This document shows positions 42,712 through 52,860 of a stretch of 64,000 nt of DNA, in pieces (the stretch's first letter is position 1; each line of letters opens with the position of its first letter). This DNA is from Argonema antarcticum A004/B2. Its GTDB lineage: Bacteria; Cyanobacteriota; Cyanobacteriia; Cyanobacteriales; Aerosakkonemataceae. The DNA is taken from the NCBI RefSeq assembly GCF_023333585.1, contig NZ_JAIQZN010000006.1, positions 66,809 through 130,808 of the forward strand, written 5' to 3'. Under the pieces are notes generated by a model. That model was not told where the DNA came from, did no database searches, and worked only from the letters and a program-made list of their open reading frames with translations. A program made the translations under genes and the position numbers.

Positions 42712-45700
42712 ATGAAAAGCTCTCCTCTCGGATTTTGGGCTGGATTAGGAATTGCATCTGTGTGTCTGTCGGCGCAAAATCCCATATTGGCACAGATTGT
42801 ACCAGATGCGACACTTCCCAACAATTCAATCGTCACGCCTTCTGGCAACAGCCTCACTATCGAGGGAGGAACGCCAGCGGGTAGCAATTTATTTCACAGC
42901 TTTCGAGAATTTTCTGTACCCACGGGGACAGAAGCATTTTTTAATAATAGTTTGAATATTCAGAATATTTTTAGTCGGGTAACGGGTAGTTCAATTTCTC
43001 ATATAGATGGATTGATTAAAGCTAATGGCACAGCTAACTTATTTTTAATTAATCCAAATGGGATTATTTTTGGGCTAAATTCTAAATTAAATATTGGTGG
43101 CTCATTTTTTGGGAGTACGGCGAGTAGCATTAAATTTGGTGATGGAATAGAGTTTAGTGCTATCAATCATCAAAATTCACCATTGCTGAGTATTAATATT
43201 CCCATTGGGTTGCAATTTGGCAATAATCCCGGAGAGATTCGCGTACAAGGAAAAGGTCAGGAATTTGGTCTAAATGGCACAACAGAAAGTTTTGATAGCT
43301 CGTTAAATCCCTTAGAAGTTAATCCAGGAAATACTTTAGCTCTGATCGGTGGCAATGTAATAATTGATGGCGGTATTTTACAGGCTCCCGGCGGTCTTGT
43401 AGAGTTGGGAGGAGTAGCCGGAGGGGGAACAGTAGGATTTAATCCCGATCGTAGTTTGAGTTTACCCGATGACTTGGCGAGAGCAGATATATCAATTATC
43501 AACAAAGCTGGAATTAACGTACTTGCTGCTAGTGGCGGTAACATTGACATCACTGGAAGGAATCTAGATATTTCGGGAGACAGCCTCCTGAGTACTGGGA
43601 TATCAACGGGTAAAGGTTCACCTGAAATAATGGCAGGAGTCATTTCCCTAAATGCCACTGAAGGGATAAAAATTGCATCGAGTCGGATTGGGAACAATGT
43701 GAATATTGATGCAACTGGAAATAGCGGCAACATCAACATTACAACCGGACAGCTTTCTATTACCAATGGCGCTCAACTGAATGCCAGTACTTACGGACAG
43801 GGGAACGCCGGAACTATGACAATTAATGCCCGCGATACGGTTTCCTTAGATGGGGTGGGTAGCAATGGACTCCCCAGTGCAGCTGGCAGCAGAGTAGAAT
43901 TGGGAGCCGTAGGCCAGGGTGGAACCGTTAACATCACTACCGGGTCACTTAGGATTACTAATGGGGCTGTATTGGGAGCCAGTACTCTTGCACAGGGGAA
44001 TGCGGGAACCGTGACAATTAATGCCCGTGATACTATCTCCTTGGATGGGGTGGGTAGCAATGGATTCCCCAGTGCGATCGGCAGCAGTGTAGAATCGGGA
44101 GCCGTGGGCAAGGCTGGGGATATCAACATTACCACGGGGTCGCTTTCTTTGACCAATGGCGCTCAACTCAATACCAGCACTCTTGGACAGGGCAATGCGG
44201 GAACTGTGACAATTAATGCCCGCGATACGGTTTTCTTGGATGGCGTAGGTAGGGTTGTGAGTTTTGTACAACCGGGAGCCATAGGCAAGGGCGGGAGTAT
44301 TAACATCATAACTGGATCGCTGTCTCTGACCAATGGCGGTCTACTAGCTGCCAGCACTTTTGGACAGGGAGATGCAGGAACCGTGACAATTAATGCCCGT
44401 GATACGGTTTCCTTAGATGGAGTGGGTAGCAATGGACTCCCTAGTGCAGCTGGCAGCCGGGTAGAATTGTCCGGTGTAGGTCAGGGGGGGAGCGTCAACA
44501 TCATTACTGGGTCACTTAACGTTACTAATGGCGCTGTATTGGGAGCCAGTACTCTTGGACAGGGGGATGGGGGAACGGTGACAATTAATGCCCGCGATCG
44601 GGTTTTCTTTGATGGGGTAGGTAGCAATGGATTCCCCAGTGCGGCTGGCAGCCGTGTAGAATCGGGAGCCGTGGGCAAGGCTGGGGATATCAACATTACC
44701 ACGGGGTCGCTATCGATCGCCAATAGCGCTCAACTGAATGCCAGCACTTTTGGACAGGGGAATGCAGGAAGCGTGACGATTAATGCTCGCGATCGGGTTT
44801 CCTTGGATAGCGTGGGTAAGGCTGTGAGTTTTGTGCAACCCGGAGCCTTGGGCAATGGTGGGAGCATCAACATCACAACTGGATCGCTTTCTGTGACCAA
44901 TGGCGGTCTAGTAGCTGCCAGCACTTTTGGACAGGGGAATGCGGGAACGGTGACTATTAATGCCCGCGATCGGGCCGACTTTGATGGCGTGGGTAGCAAT
45001 GGACTCCCCAGTGCGGCTGGCAGCAGGGTGGAACCGGGAGCCGTAGGCCAGGGTGGAAGTGTCAATATCACTACCGGGTTCCTTAACGTTACTAATGGTG
45101 CTGTATTGGGAGCCAGTACTCTGGGACAGGGGAATGGGGGAAGGGTGATAATTAATGCCCGCGATCGGGTCGCCTTTGATGGTGTGGGTAGCAATGGAAT
45201 CCCCAGCGCGGCTGGCAGCACTGTGGAATCGGGAGCTGTGGGTAATGGTGGGAACATCAACATCACTACCGGGTCGCTTTCGATCGCCAATGGCGCTGTA
45301 CTGACGGTGAGCAGTCAAGGAAATGGTTCAGCAGGCAACATCGAGGTTACATCTCGCGACTTTCTATTGAACAATAACGGCAATCTCATTGCTACATCGG
45401 TAACAGGTTCAGGGGGAAATATTCAACTGCAAACCAGAAATATCCAATTACGCCATCAAAGTACAATCTCTGCTGTTTCAGCCCCAGGTAGCGCTGAAGG
45501 TAATATTGATATCAATACTCAAACCCTAGTTCTCCTAGAAGGTAGCCAAATTAGAACAGATGCTTTTGCTCCCAAAGGCGGTAGTAACATCAGAATCACA
45601 CCGGCAAATAGTTTTGGTTTGGCGGTATTTCAGTCTCAAGATAGTGTAATCAGTGCCAGTGGCAACACGACTTTAGAAAGAGATATACAACCTCAAACTT

Positions 45701-46050
45701 CTGACATTCCCAAAGTCGAAGTAGTCGATCCCACTAGGCTAGTTACCCAAAACTGTCGCAGCAGGGGACTAGAGCAAAATCAATTGATTGTTACCGGCAA
45801 AGGTGGTTTACCACCTAACCCGAATGAAGCGCTTAATGGTAATGCCTTATGGGTAGATTTAAGAGCAACAGCAGCACAAAGTGCAAAAGGGGGAGAATTA
45901 TCAATCACCGATCGCACTTCACCTCGTAGCACTCCCCAAATTGTAGAAGCTATTGGTATTGCGATCGCTCCCGATGGTAAAGTTATCCTCACTGCCAATG
46001 CTTCCACCGTCACCCCACCTTCTCTAACTCATCCCTCTTGTTATCAGTGA
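42712..46050 (+). CDS. Second two-partner-secretion exoprotein
   Basis: A 1112-residue protein. A signal peptide ends near QNPILAQIVPDATLP. The TPS/FHA domain (~30-180) shares NLFHSFREFSVPTG, NIFSRVTG, LINPNGIIFG and GGSFFGSTAS with the first exoprotein. The middle carries about nine ~60-65-residue beta-helix repeats (ITNGAQLNAS, GQGNAGTVTINARDTV, GVGSNGLPSAAGS). The end, TPPSLTHPSCYQ, parallels the SFSSPECNER end of the first protein. It is probably exported by an unlinked TpsB pore. Confidence 0.9.
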   Translation: MKSSPLGFWAGLGIASVCLSAQNPILAQIVPDATLPNNSIVTPSGNSLTIEGGTPAGSNLFHSFREFSVPTGTEAFFNNSLNIQNIFSRVTGSSISHIDGLIKANGTANLFLINPNGIIFGLNSKLNIGGSFFGSTASSIKFGDGIEFSAINHQNSPLLSINIPIGLQFGNNPGEIRVQGKGQEFGLNGTTESFDSSLNPLEVNPGNTLALIGGNVIIDGGILQAPGGLVELGGVAGGGTVGFNPDRSLSLPDDLARADISIINKAGINVLAASGGNIDITGRNLDISGDSLLSTGISTGKGSPEIMAGVISLNATEGIKIASSRIGNNVNIDATGNSGNINITTGQLSITNGAQLNASTYGQGNAGTMTINARDTVSLDGVGSNGLPSAAGSRVELGAVGQGGTVNITTGSLRITNGAVLGASTLAQGNAGTVTINARDTISLDGVGSNGFPSAIGSSVESGAVGKAGDINITTGSLSLTNGAQLNTSTLGQGNAGTVTINARDTVFLDGVGRVVSFVQPGAIGKGGSINIITGSLSLTNGGLLAASTFGQGDAGTVTINARDTVSLDGVGSNGLPSAAGSRVELSGVGQGGSVNIITGSLNVTNGAVLGASTLGQGDGGTVTINARDRVFFDGVGSNGFPSAAGSRVESGAVGKAGDINITTGSLSIANSAQLNASTFGQGNAGSVTINARDRVSLDSVGKAVSFVQPGALGNGGSINITTGSLSVTNGGLVAASTFGQGNAGTVTINARDRADFDGVGSNGLPSAAGSRVEPGAVGQGGSVNITTGFLNVTNGAVLGASTLGQGNGGRVIINARDRVAFDGVGSNGIPSAAGSTVESGAVGNGGNINITTGSLSIANGAVLTVSSQGNGSAGNIEVTSRDFLLNNNGNLIATSVTGSGGNIQLQTRNIQLRHQSTISAVSAPGSAEGNIDINTQTLVLLEGSQIRTDAFAPKGGSNIRITPANSFGLAVFQSQDSVISASGNTTLERDIQPQTSDIPKVEVVDPTRLVTQNCRSRGLEQNQLIVTGKGGLPPNPNEALNGNALWVDLRATAAQSAKGGELSITDRTSPRSTPQIVEAIGIAIAPDGKVILTANASTVTPPSLTHPSCYQ
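43740..45300 (+). repeat. ~180-195-bp coding repeats in TPS exoprotein 2
   Basis: Units marked by ACCAATGGCG or ACTAATGG occur near 43764, 43957, 44152, 44329, 44524, 44719, 44896, 45091 and 45286. Two unit types alternate (GVGSNG.PSAAGS and VGKAVSFVQPGA), which suggests block duplication. Confidence 0.85.
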
Positions 46051-46065
46051 GGAAATAGACGACAA

Positions 46066-46902
46066 ATGAACCCAAAAGTAAAGTTATTGTCGCTGACTGT
46101 TTGGATAACTGTCTCCCTCTTGACAATTGGCGCAACGCTAGTCGTTCTGGGAATTTTTAACGCCGCACTGCAATGGGATATTTTCAGTTCCCAAGTTGAA
46201 GCCGTCTTGTATGGAATCTTTTTCTCTTGTGTAGCTCTCAGTGCTTTCGGCGTCGCCATGACTTTTGTACTTGGCATTAAAAAAATAGTCGAAGCAGTCG
46301 AATCTCTTGAGCAAAATCGACGCTTAGATAGTTCTTTAGTCGTCCCGGAAGCACGACGAATAACATATGCAGGATATATGTTGGGAATCGTCACTGCTAT
46401 GTCTGCTCTTATAGGTGTGCTTGCGTTAGTAGATTACCAAGTTCAGATTCATCGCAGCCAAGTTTTTAAACGGGTAGCGTCGGAACAAATGGAAACCTTT
46501 AGAAATAAATTTTTACAGCAAGTAACCCTCCTGAAGAAACCACCTGCAAATAACATTCCTAAAACTCTTCCGGAACTGGTAGAAAGCATAGGTGGATTGT
46601 CATTTGTTCGGAATATTACGCTATATGTGCCAGACTCTCAGGACGAGTCCGCGATGTGGCGTTACACAAGATATCAGAGAAACTCTAAAGGCGAGCCTAT
46701 TTTTGAAAGGTTTTTTGTAGCCAAAGACTATGAAAAAGCTATAAAACAAGCTTTAAAAAACAATTCTAAATCTCTCAACTCTCTAAATCAAAAAACTGGC
46801 TTTCAATGGTATTACGTCCTTAAAGATGCACGGGGTAATTCTATAGCCGTGATTAGAGTAGATGGCAACCCACAAGAAAACTTTAGGGAATACACATTTT
46901 AA
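46066..46902 (+). CDS. Membrane protein of unknown function next to TPS gene
   Basis: A 278-residue protein with three helices in the N-terminal half (VWITVSLLTIGATLVVLGIF, GIFFSCVALSAFGVAMTFVL, MLGIVTAMSALIGVLALVD) and a soluble C-terminal domain (~125-278; VRNITLYVPDSQDESAMWRY). GAGGAA precedes the ATG. It begins 15 bp after the TPS stop, so co-transcription is very likely. The family is not recognised. The C-terminal domain could be extracytoplasmic and sensor-like. Confidence 0.65.
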   Translation: MNPKVKLLSLTVWITVSLLTIGATLVVLGIFNAALQWDIFSSQVEAVLYGIFFSCVALSAFGVAMTFVLGIKKIVEAVESLEQNRRLDSSLVVPEARRITYAGYMLGIVTAMSALIGVLALVDYQVQIHRSQVFKRVASEQMETFRNKFLQQVTLLKKPPANNIPKTLPELVESIGGLSFVRNITLYVPDSQDESAMWRYTRYQRNSKGEPIFERFFVAKDYEKAIKQALKNNSKSLNSLNQKTGFQWYYVLKDARGNSIAVIRVDGNPQENFREYTF

Positions 46903-46917
46903 TAATTTAGAGCAAAC

Positions 46918-46950
46918 AAAAAAAAGCAGTAGGACAAAAGCCCTACCGCT
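46918..46950 (-). terminator. Intrinsic terminator of the SOS-box operon
   Basis: Read on the minus strand, AGCGGTAGG, a 7-8-base loop and CCTACTGCT pair over 9 positions with one G-T, followed by eight T residues. This is a classical rho-independent terminator 31 bp after the 46981 stop. Confidence 0.78.
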
Positions 46951-46980
46951 ATCCAACCCAAAGGAGAAAACTTGCTATAA

Positions 46981-47352
46981 TTAAAAACCAACTAATTCTC
47001 GCGCTTCTAAACCAGCGAGTTGTTGTGCTATTGCTAATCGCGCTTCCAGCTTAGCAACGCTAAACTGATTGCGGAGATATTCCAGGTAAGCGATCGCATT
47101 CGCTTTTTCCGTATTTAATTGCGTTAAAAGATCCAGCGCCTTTTGATATTCCTGATTGAATTGCAACAATTCAAAACGACGCGCCCTGCGTTGAACTTCA
47201 TTTCTTAATTGAGAACTAGCCGCCACCATCATATCAGCTCTGCCTTCAAAAGCATTAATTAGCTGCCGCATTGCAGATAATTCGTAGTCCAATTCAGCGA
47301 TTCTTTGGGCGGCTTGAGAAATAGCAAGGGGATAATCACTGAGTTCGATCAT
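46981..47352 (-). CDS. Coiled-coil protein, second gene of LexA-box unit
   Basis: A 123-residue, all-helical protein (MIELSDYPLAISQAAQRIAE, AMRQLINAFEGRADMMVAAS, RRARRFELLQFNQEYQKALD) with no membrane segment. I chose ATG 47352 over the adjacent TTG. It shares the direction and probably the transcript of 47445-47711, separated by 92 bp containing GTCAAAA tandem repeats. The family is not recognised. Phage or plasmid accessory proteins often look like this. Confidence 0.62.
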   Translation of the reverse strand: MIELSDYPLAISQAAQRIAELDYELSAMRQLINAFEGRADMMVAASSQLRNEVQRRARRFELLQFNQEYQKALDLLTQLNTEKANAIAYLEYLRNQFSVAKLEARLAIAQQLAGLEARELVGF

Positions 47353-47373
47353 CAAGTTATTTCCTCATAAAAA

Positions 47374-47414
47374 AAACGGCAGTCAAAAGTCAAAAGTCAA
47401 AAGTCAAAAGTCAA
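47374..47414. repeat. GTCAAAA tandem repeat
   Basis: AGTCAAAAGTCAAAAGTCAA continues for about six units of 7 bp. It lies between the two genes of the LexA-box unit. Confidence 0.85.
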
Positions 47415-47444
47415 AATTTTCTTTTTTTTGCCTTTTGACTTTTT

Positions 47445-47711
47445 TTAAGCAACAAGTTCCTGCCGTTGAGAATGTACGGAAATCTCAGGAAGATGGAGAG
47501 GAAGCTGCTCAAATTGCGATATAGGGGCTTTTTCCAAAACTTCAATTTCGATCCGCACAGAAACGAGGTAAGAACCAGCTTTTTCGCCAACCGCTTCAGA
47601 AATCAGCTTGGCGAATTCCGGGCGCTTCGCTGTGAGGGGGTCTCGCAAAGTGCAACGATCCCAGTCGTGCTTGGCATTCGGATTGAGGCTGAGAATGTAG
47701 TGCTTAGTCAT
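47445..47711 (-). CDS. Unknown small protein, first gene of LexA-box unit
   Basis: An 88-residue protein starting MTKHYILSLNPNAKHDWDRC, then LRDPLTAKRPEFAKLISEAV and SYLVSVRIEIEVLEKAP. The alpha/beta pattern is regular but no family is recognised. I chose ATG 47711, because the longer frame adds only seven residues. Its promoter overlaps a LexA-type operator, implying induction by DNA damage. The partner is the 123-aa coiled-coil protein downstream. Confidence 0.62.
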   Translation of the reverse strand: MTKHYILSLNPNAKHDWDRCTLRDPLTAKRPEFAKLISEAVGEKAGSYLVSVRIEIEVLEKAPISQFEQLPLHLPEISVHSQRQELVA

Positions 47712-47794
47712 AGGGCAAAAACCTGAATCCATCCTCTAGAACGTCGCCATTGAACCATTTCCAAGGAAACTGGGCTCGATGACTCTACCTTTAT

Positions 47795-47823
47795 ATTATA
47801 GTACAGGTGTACTGTTTTAGCAA
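47795..47823 (-). promoter_or_regulatory. Promoter with LexA (SOS) box in the spacer
   Basis: On the minus strand TTGCTA (-35), a 17-bp spacer and TATAAT (-10) form a near-ideal sigma70 promoter 84 bp upstream of the 47711 start. The spacer is the palindrome AGTACACCTGTACT. The plus strand (47800-47813) reads AGTACAGGTGTACT, matching the published cyanobacterial LexA consensus RGTACNNNDGTWCB at every position. Confidence 0.75.
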
Positions 47824-47929
47824 GAGTGTGCGATCGAGAGACAAAAGGTGGAAAAGGTGGAAAAGGGGGACAAGGGATTTCCGAATCCCCCTACCCAAAG
47901 ACAGATGGAGTAATCTAGATTAGACCTGA

Positions 47930-49235
<1,306 letters not shown>

Positions 49236-49237
<2 letters not shown>

Positions 49238-49271
49238 AAAAGTAGGGTGGGCATTGCCCACCCTACTTTTT
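49236..49271. terminator. Bidirectional intrinsic terminator after ahcY
   Basis: AAAAAGTAGGGTGGGCA and TGCCCACCCTACTTTTT form a perfect ~17-bp stem with a two-base loop. It has A and T runs on both sides and starts within the ahcY stop codon. Confidence 0.85.
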
Positions 49272-49312
49272 GATCGAGTAAGCGCAAAACTTCTACTAAA
49301 AGATACTTACCA

Positions 49313-49945
49313 ATGAGCCAATGGATTAATGCCTGGGTAATCACTACCATGAATTCCCTCGGACATTTGGGAATCGGGCTGCTGATGTTCGCCGAAAATA
49401 TATTCCCTCCTATTCCCTCAGAGTTAATTATGCCGTTTGCAGGGTACACGGCAAGTCAGCCGAATAGCCAGATACAGCTTTTACCTGCTATTTTGGCGGG
49501 AGTGATAGGTACTATGCTGGGGGCGCTACCGTGGTACTACGTGGGCAAACTCGTTGGCGAGGAAAACTTAGCGAGATTAGCCGACAAGTACGGCAAGTGG
49601 ATTTCGATATCAAGCAGAGATATTGAAAAAGCAGATAATTGGTTCGACAAACACGGCGAGAAAGCTGTATTTTTCTGCCGCTTAGTACCGGGAGTTCGTA
49701 CTTTGATTTCGCTTCCAGCAGGTATCAGCGGGATGCACTTGGTGCCATTTTTAATTTACTCAACCGTTGGCACTACGCTGTGGGTAAGTTTGTTAACCTA
49801 CACCGGATACTTTCTGGGAGAAAAATATGAGCTTGTGGATAAGTATGTCGGTCCGGTTTCCAAAATAGTGTTTGTTGGTCTGATTGTGGCGTTTGTTATT
49901 TGGATAGTGAGGAAAAGGCAAAATAAAAAAAGAAAACTGCTGTAA
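49313..49945 (+). CDS. DedA-family membrane protein
   Basis: A 210-residue protein with several helices. DedA/VTT signatures are GLLMFAENIFPPIPSELIMP, GALPWYYVGKLVGEENLARL, FFCRLVPGVRTLISLPAGIS and MHLVPFLIYSTVGTTLW. DedA proteins act in membrane lipid recycling and proton-motive-force maintenance. The C-terminus is a basic tail (RKRQNKKRK). Monocistronic, after the ahcY terminator. Confidence 0.92.
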   Translation: MSQWINAWVITTMNSLGHLGIGLLMFAENIFPPIPSELIMPFAGYTASQPNSQIQLLPAILAGVIGTMLGALPWYYVGKLVGEENLARLADKYGKWISISSRDIEKADNWFDKHGEKAVFFCRLVPGVRTLISLPAGISGMHLVPFLIYSTVGTTLWVSLLTYTGYFLGEKYELVDKYVGPVSKIVFVGLIVAFVIWIVRKRQNKKRKLL

Positions 49946-50041
49946 CATAGGCACAAAAAATTGTTGTAAATCAACCAGGCTTGATGTCCAAAATTATGGT
50001 TTTTAAATTACAATTCCGATTTGATGATGTTTGATTAAAAG

Positions 50042-52768
50042 ATGGCGATCGTTCCCCCAGATCTAAGCCGCAAGTTCATTACCACAGAGTCACTTGGTCA
50101 AAGCGGACAGAGAGGCGAACGCAAGGTTTGGGATACTGTCAAAACTGATTTTGTAGATAGGCAATGTATTGCTTACTGGCGTTATCCCATTTTTTCTAAA
50201 GTTGGAAAAACTCGCAAAGAACCTGATATCTTAATAGCCGATTTTGAACTCGGTCTAATTGTGATTGAAGTAAAGTCGGTCACGATCGATCGGATAGTAG
50301 CCATCAACGGTCATCGGTGGGAATTCCGCAATTTTTACATCAGAGATGGGAACCCCTACGAACAAGCAGAGAATCAGTTATTTGCTTTATTGGGATATTG
50401 CGATCGCGAACCAATTCTTCGCAGAAAAGTAAATGGTAGAGCCATTGTTGCCTTACCGTTAATTACAGAAAAACAATGGCAGGAAAAAGGCTTTCAGCAA
50501 CTACCAAGTTGTCCCCCCATCATCTTCCAAGAACATTTGGATCGAAAGTCAGAAGCTAAAGACGAAGAATTTTCTGAAAAAGACTTTGCATCTAACCAAC
50601 AAATGATCGCGGCAAATGCTGAGCCCCTACTCAAGCTGATTGAACAAATCACCCCCGTCATCAAAGGGGTAAAACTGAATGACGAACAATGGAAATTATT
50701 ACTATCCGTAATAAGTGGAACGCCAGTTTTTCGCAAACCTCCAAACAATCTGCAATTTAAGTTAGCAGTCAGCGAAATTTCCCCCCCAATTCCTGGAAGT
50801 CGCGCCAGCATTTTAGCTAAAGCGCGACAACACTTATCCGAATTTGATTTACAACAAGAACACATTGGCAAACAAATTCCACCTGGTCCCCAGCGAATTC
50901 GCGGTATTGCTGGTTCGGGGAAAACGGTACTGTTGTGCCAAAAAGCTGCACATCTGCACTTAAAATACCCAAATTGGGATATTGCTTTAGTGTTTTTCAG
51001 TCGCAGTTTGTACGACCCTATCACCAAACAATTAGATAAGTGGTTGCGTCGGTTTAGCAGTGGCGAGGTGGAATATAAGCCAAACAATGAAAAATTGCGC
51101 GTATTTCACGCTTGGGGGGCCAAAAATCAACCCGGACTCTACAGTATAATTTGTGAAGCAGCTGGCGTTCAGCGTTTAACTGCTTATGACACCGATCGCA
51201 ACCAACCCAACGAAGCGTTAGCAGAGGTGTGTAGTCTGCTACTCCGTACAGCAGTAGTTCCCCAAATATTTGATGCCATCCTAATCGATGAAGGTCAAGA
51301 CTTAATTGTTGATGACGAGTTTAAATTTGAGGACAAGCAACCTTTTTACTGGATGGCTTATCAAGCATTGCGACTTGTTGACCCCCAATATCCAGAACAG
51401 CGGCGCTTAATTTGGGCTTATGATGAGGCGCAAAGTTTAGAAAGCTTGAATATGCCAACAGCGGGGGAATTGTTTGGTGATGAATTAGCGCATTTGGTGA
51501 CTGGGGAATATCCCGACGGCATCAAAAAAACCGAAGTTATGCACCGCTGCTACCGCACTCCCAGCCCCATTTTGACGGCGGCGCACGGTATTGGCATGGG
51601 ATTGTTGCGATCGGGCCGAATGCTATCGGGAATTACCCGGACTGAGGATTGGAAAGCGATCGGCTACGAAGTGACGGGTCGCTTTACTCGCGGTCAACGA
51701 ATTACTTTGAAGCGTCTGAGCGACAACTCGCCTAATATTATACCACAACTCTGGGAAAAACCAGTAATAGAGTTTGAAATTTATCGCGATCGCCAATCAG
51801 AATTAACCGCTTTAGCACAAAACATTATATATAACCTCAAACACGATAATCTGAACCCAAGTCGCGATATCTTGGTAATAGTTTTAGGCTCCTTTTTCGA
51901 GGCAACTATCCTAGAAACTCATGTAGCTGAATTTTTGATATCCCAAGGCATTAATATATTTATTCCTAGTACAACCAACTGCAATATATTGAAACCAGAT
52001 TCAGAAAACCGCGACCCCAACAAATTCTGGTGTGAAGGTGGCGTCACAGTGTCTCGCATCCACCGCGCCAAAGGCAATGAAGCGGACATGGTTTATTTAG
52101 TTGGTTTGGATAATATCGCCAAAGAAGAGAGTAATATTATCTTACGCAATCAGTTATTTATCGCTTTAACCAGAACACGCGGTTGGGTAAAATTGAGTGG
52201 AATTGACAACTATCCCATGTATGAGGAAATGCGACGAGTGATTAAGAGTGGCGACACTTTCACCTTTACTTTTAATCAGCGCCCAAAACGGGAGATTAGC
52301 CTCACGGATGCCGGAGAATTGCTCAATAAATATGCGGCTGGTACTAGAAATTTTCAAGGTGCAGATTTGCGTTATATTCAATTGCCTGGTGCGGATTTGC
52401 GGGATGCCAATTTAATTAGTACGCAATTGACTGGTGCTAATTTGAAAAATGCCCAATTGGATGGCGTAAAATTGGTGATTGCTGATTTGAGTAATGCGGA
52501 TTTGAGTAATGCCAGTTTGCGGAAAGCGAAGCTGATGGGGGCAATTTTGAGGGAGGCCAATTTGAGTCGCGCTGATTTGAGTCGCGCTGATTTGAGCGAT
52601 GCAGATTTGCGGAATGCTAAGTTAGTTGGGGCGACGTTGGTGGGTGCTAATTTGAGTGCGGCTGATTTGAGTGGTGCAGATTTGAGTGGTGCGGATATTG
52701 CGGGGGCTGAGTTGAGTGATGTAAATTGGGAGGAGGCAATTATGCCGGATAGGAGTTTGAATGAATAA
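50042..52768 (+). CDS. NERD nuclease / SF1 helicase / pentapeptide-repeat fusion
   Basis: A 908-residue protein. Residues ~18-130 are a NERD domain with an intact PD-(D/E)xK-like core (EPDILIADFELGLIVIEVKS). Residues ~285-720 are a UvrD-type helicase: Walker A RGIAGSGKTVLLCQ, Walker B AILIDEGQD, IWAYDEAQS and C-terminal motifs TVSRIHRAKGNEADMVYLVG and RNQLFIALTRTRGW. Residues ~770-900 are A(D/N)LxxA pentapeptide repeats (ADLSNADLSNASL). NERD-helicase proteins occur in defence settings. The pentapeptide tail, a DNA-mimic-type beta-helix elsewhere, is an unusual addition. It is followed after 92 bp by a GmrSD-type gene. Confidence 0.9.
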   Translation: MAIVPPDLSRKFITTESLGQSGQRGERKVWDTVKTDFVDRQCIAYWRYPIFSKVGKTRKEPDILIADFELGLIVIEVKSVTIDRIVAINGHRWEFRNFYIRDGNPYEQAENQLFALLGYCDREPILRRKVNGRAIVALPLITEKQWQEKGFQQLPSCPPIIFQEHLDRKSEAKDEEFSEKDFASNQQMIAANAEPLLKLIEQITPVIKGVKLNDEQWKLLLSVISGTPVFRKPPNNLQFKLAVSEISPPIPGSRASILAKARQHLSEFDLQQEHIGKQIPPGPQRIRGIAGSGKTVLLCQKAAHLHLKYPNWDIALVFFSRSLYDPITKQLDKWLRRFSSGEVEYKPNNEKLRVFHAWGAKNQPGLYSIICEAAGVQRLTAYDTDRNQPNEALAEVCSLLLRTAVVPQIFDAILIDEGQDLIVDDEFKFEDKQPFYWMAYQALRLVDPQYPEQRRLIWAYDEAQSLESLNMPTAGELFGDELAHLVTGEYPDGIKKTEVMHRCYRTPSPILTAAHGIGMGLLRSGRMLSGITRTEDWKAIGYEVTGRFTRGQRITLKRLSDNSPNIIPQLWEKPVIEFEIYRDRQSELTALAQNIIYNLKHDNLNPSRDILVIVLGSFFEATILETHVAEFLISQGINIFIPSTTNCNILKPDSENRDPNKFWCEGGVTVSRIHRAKGNEADMVYLVGLDNIAKEESNIILRNQLFIALTRTRGWVKLSGIDNYPMYEEMRRVIKSGDTFTFTFNQRPKREISLTDAGELLNKYAAGTRNFQGADLRYIQLPGADLRDANLISTQLTGANLKNAQLDGVKLVIADLSNADLSNASLRKAKLMGAILREANLSRADLSRADLSDADLRNAKLVGATLVGANLSAADLSGADLSGADIAGAELSDVNWEEAIMPDRSLNE

Positions 52769-52860
52769 ACGAATCACACTTTTAACTCAGTAGCTATAAT
52801 AGCCGGAAATAATAAGATTGAAGAAACTGTTGCCAAAAGCATCTACTAAAGGAGCCATAC

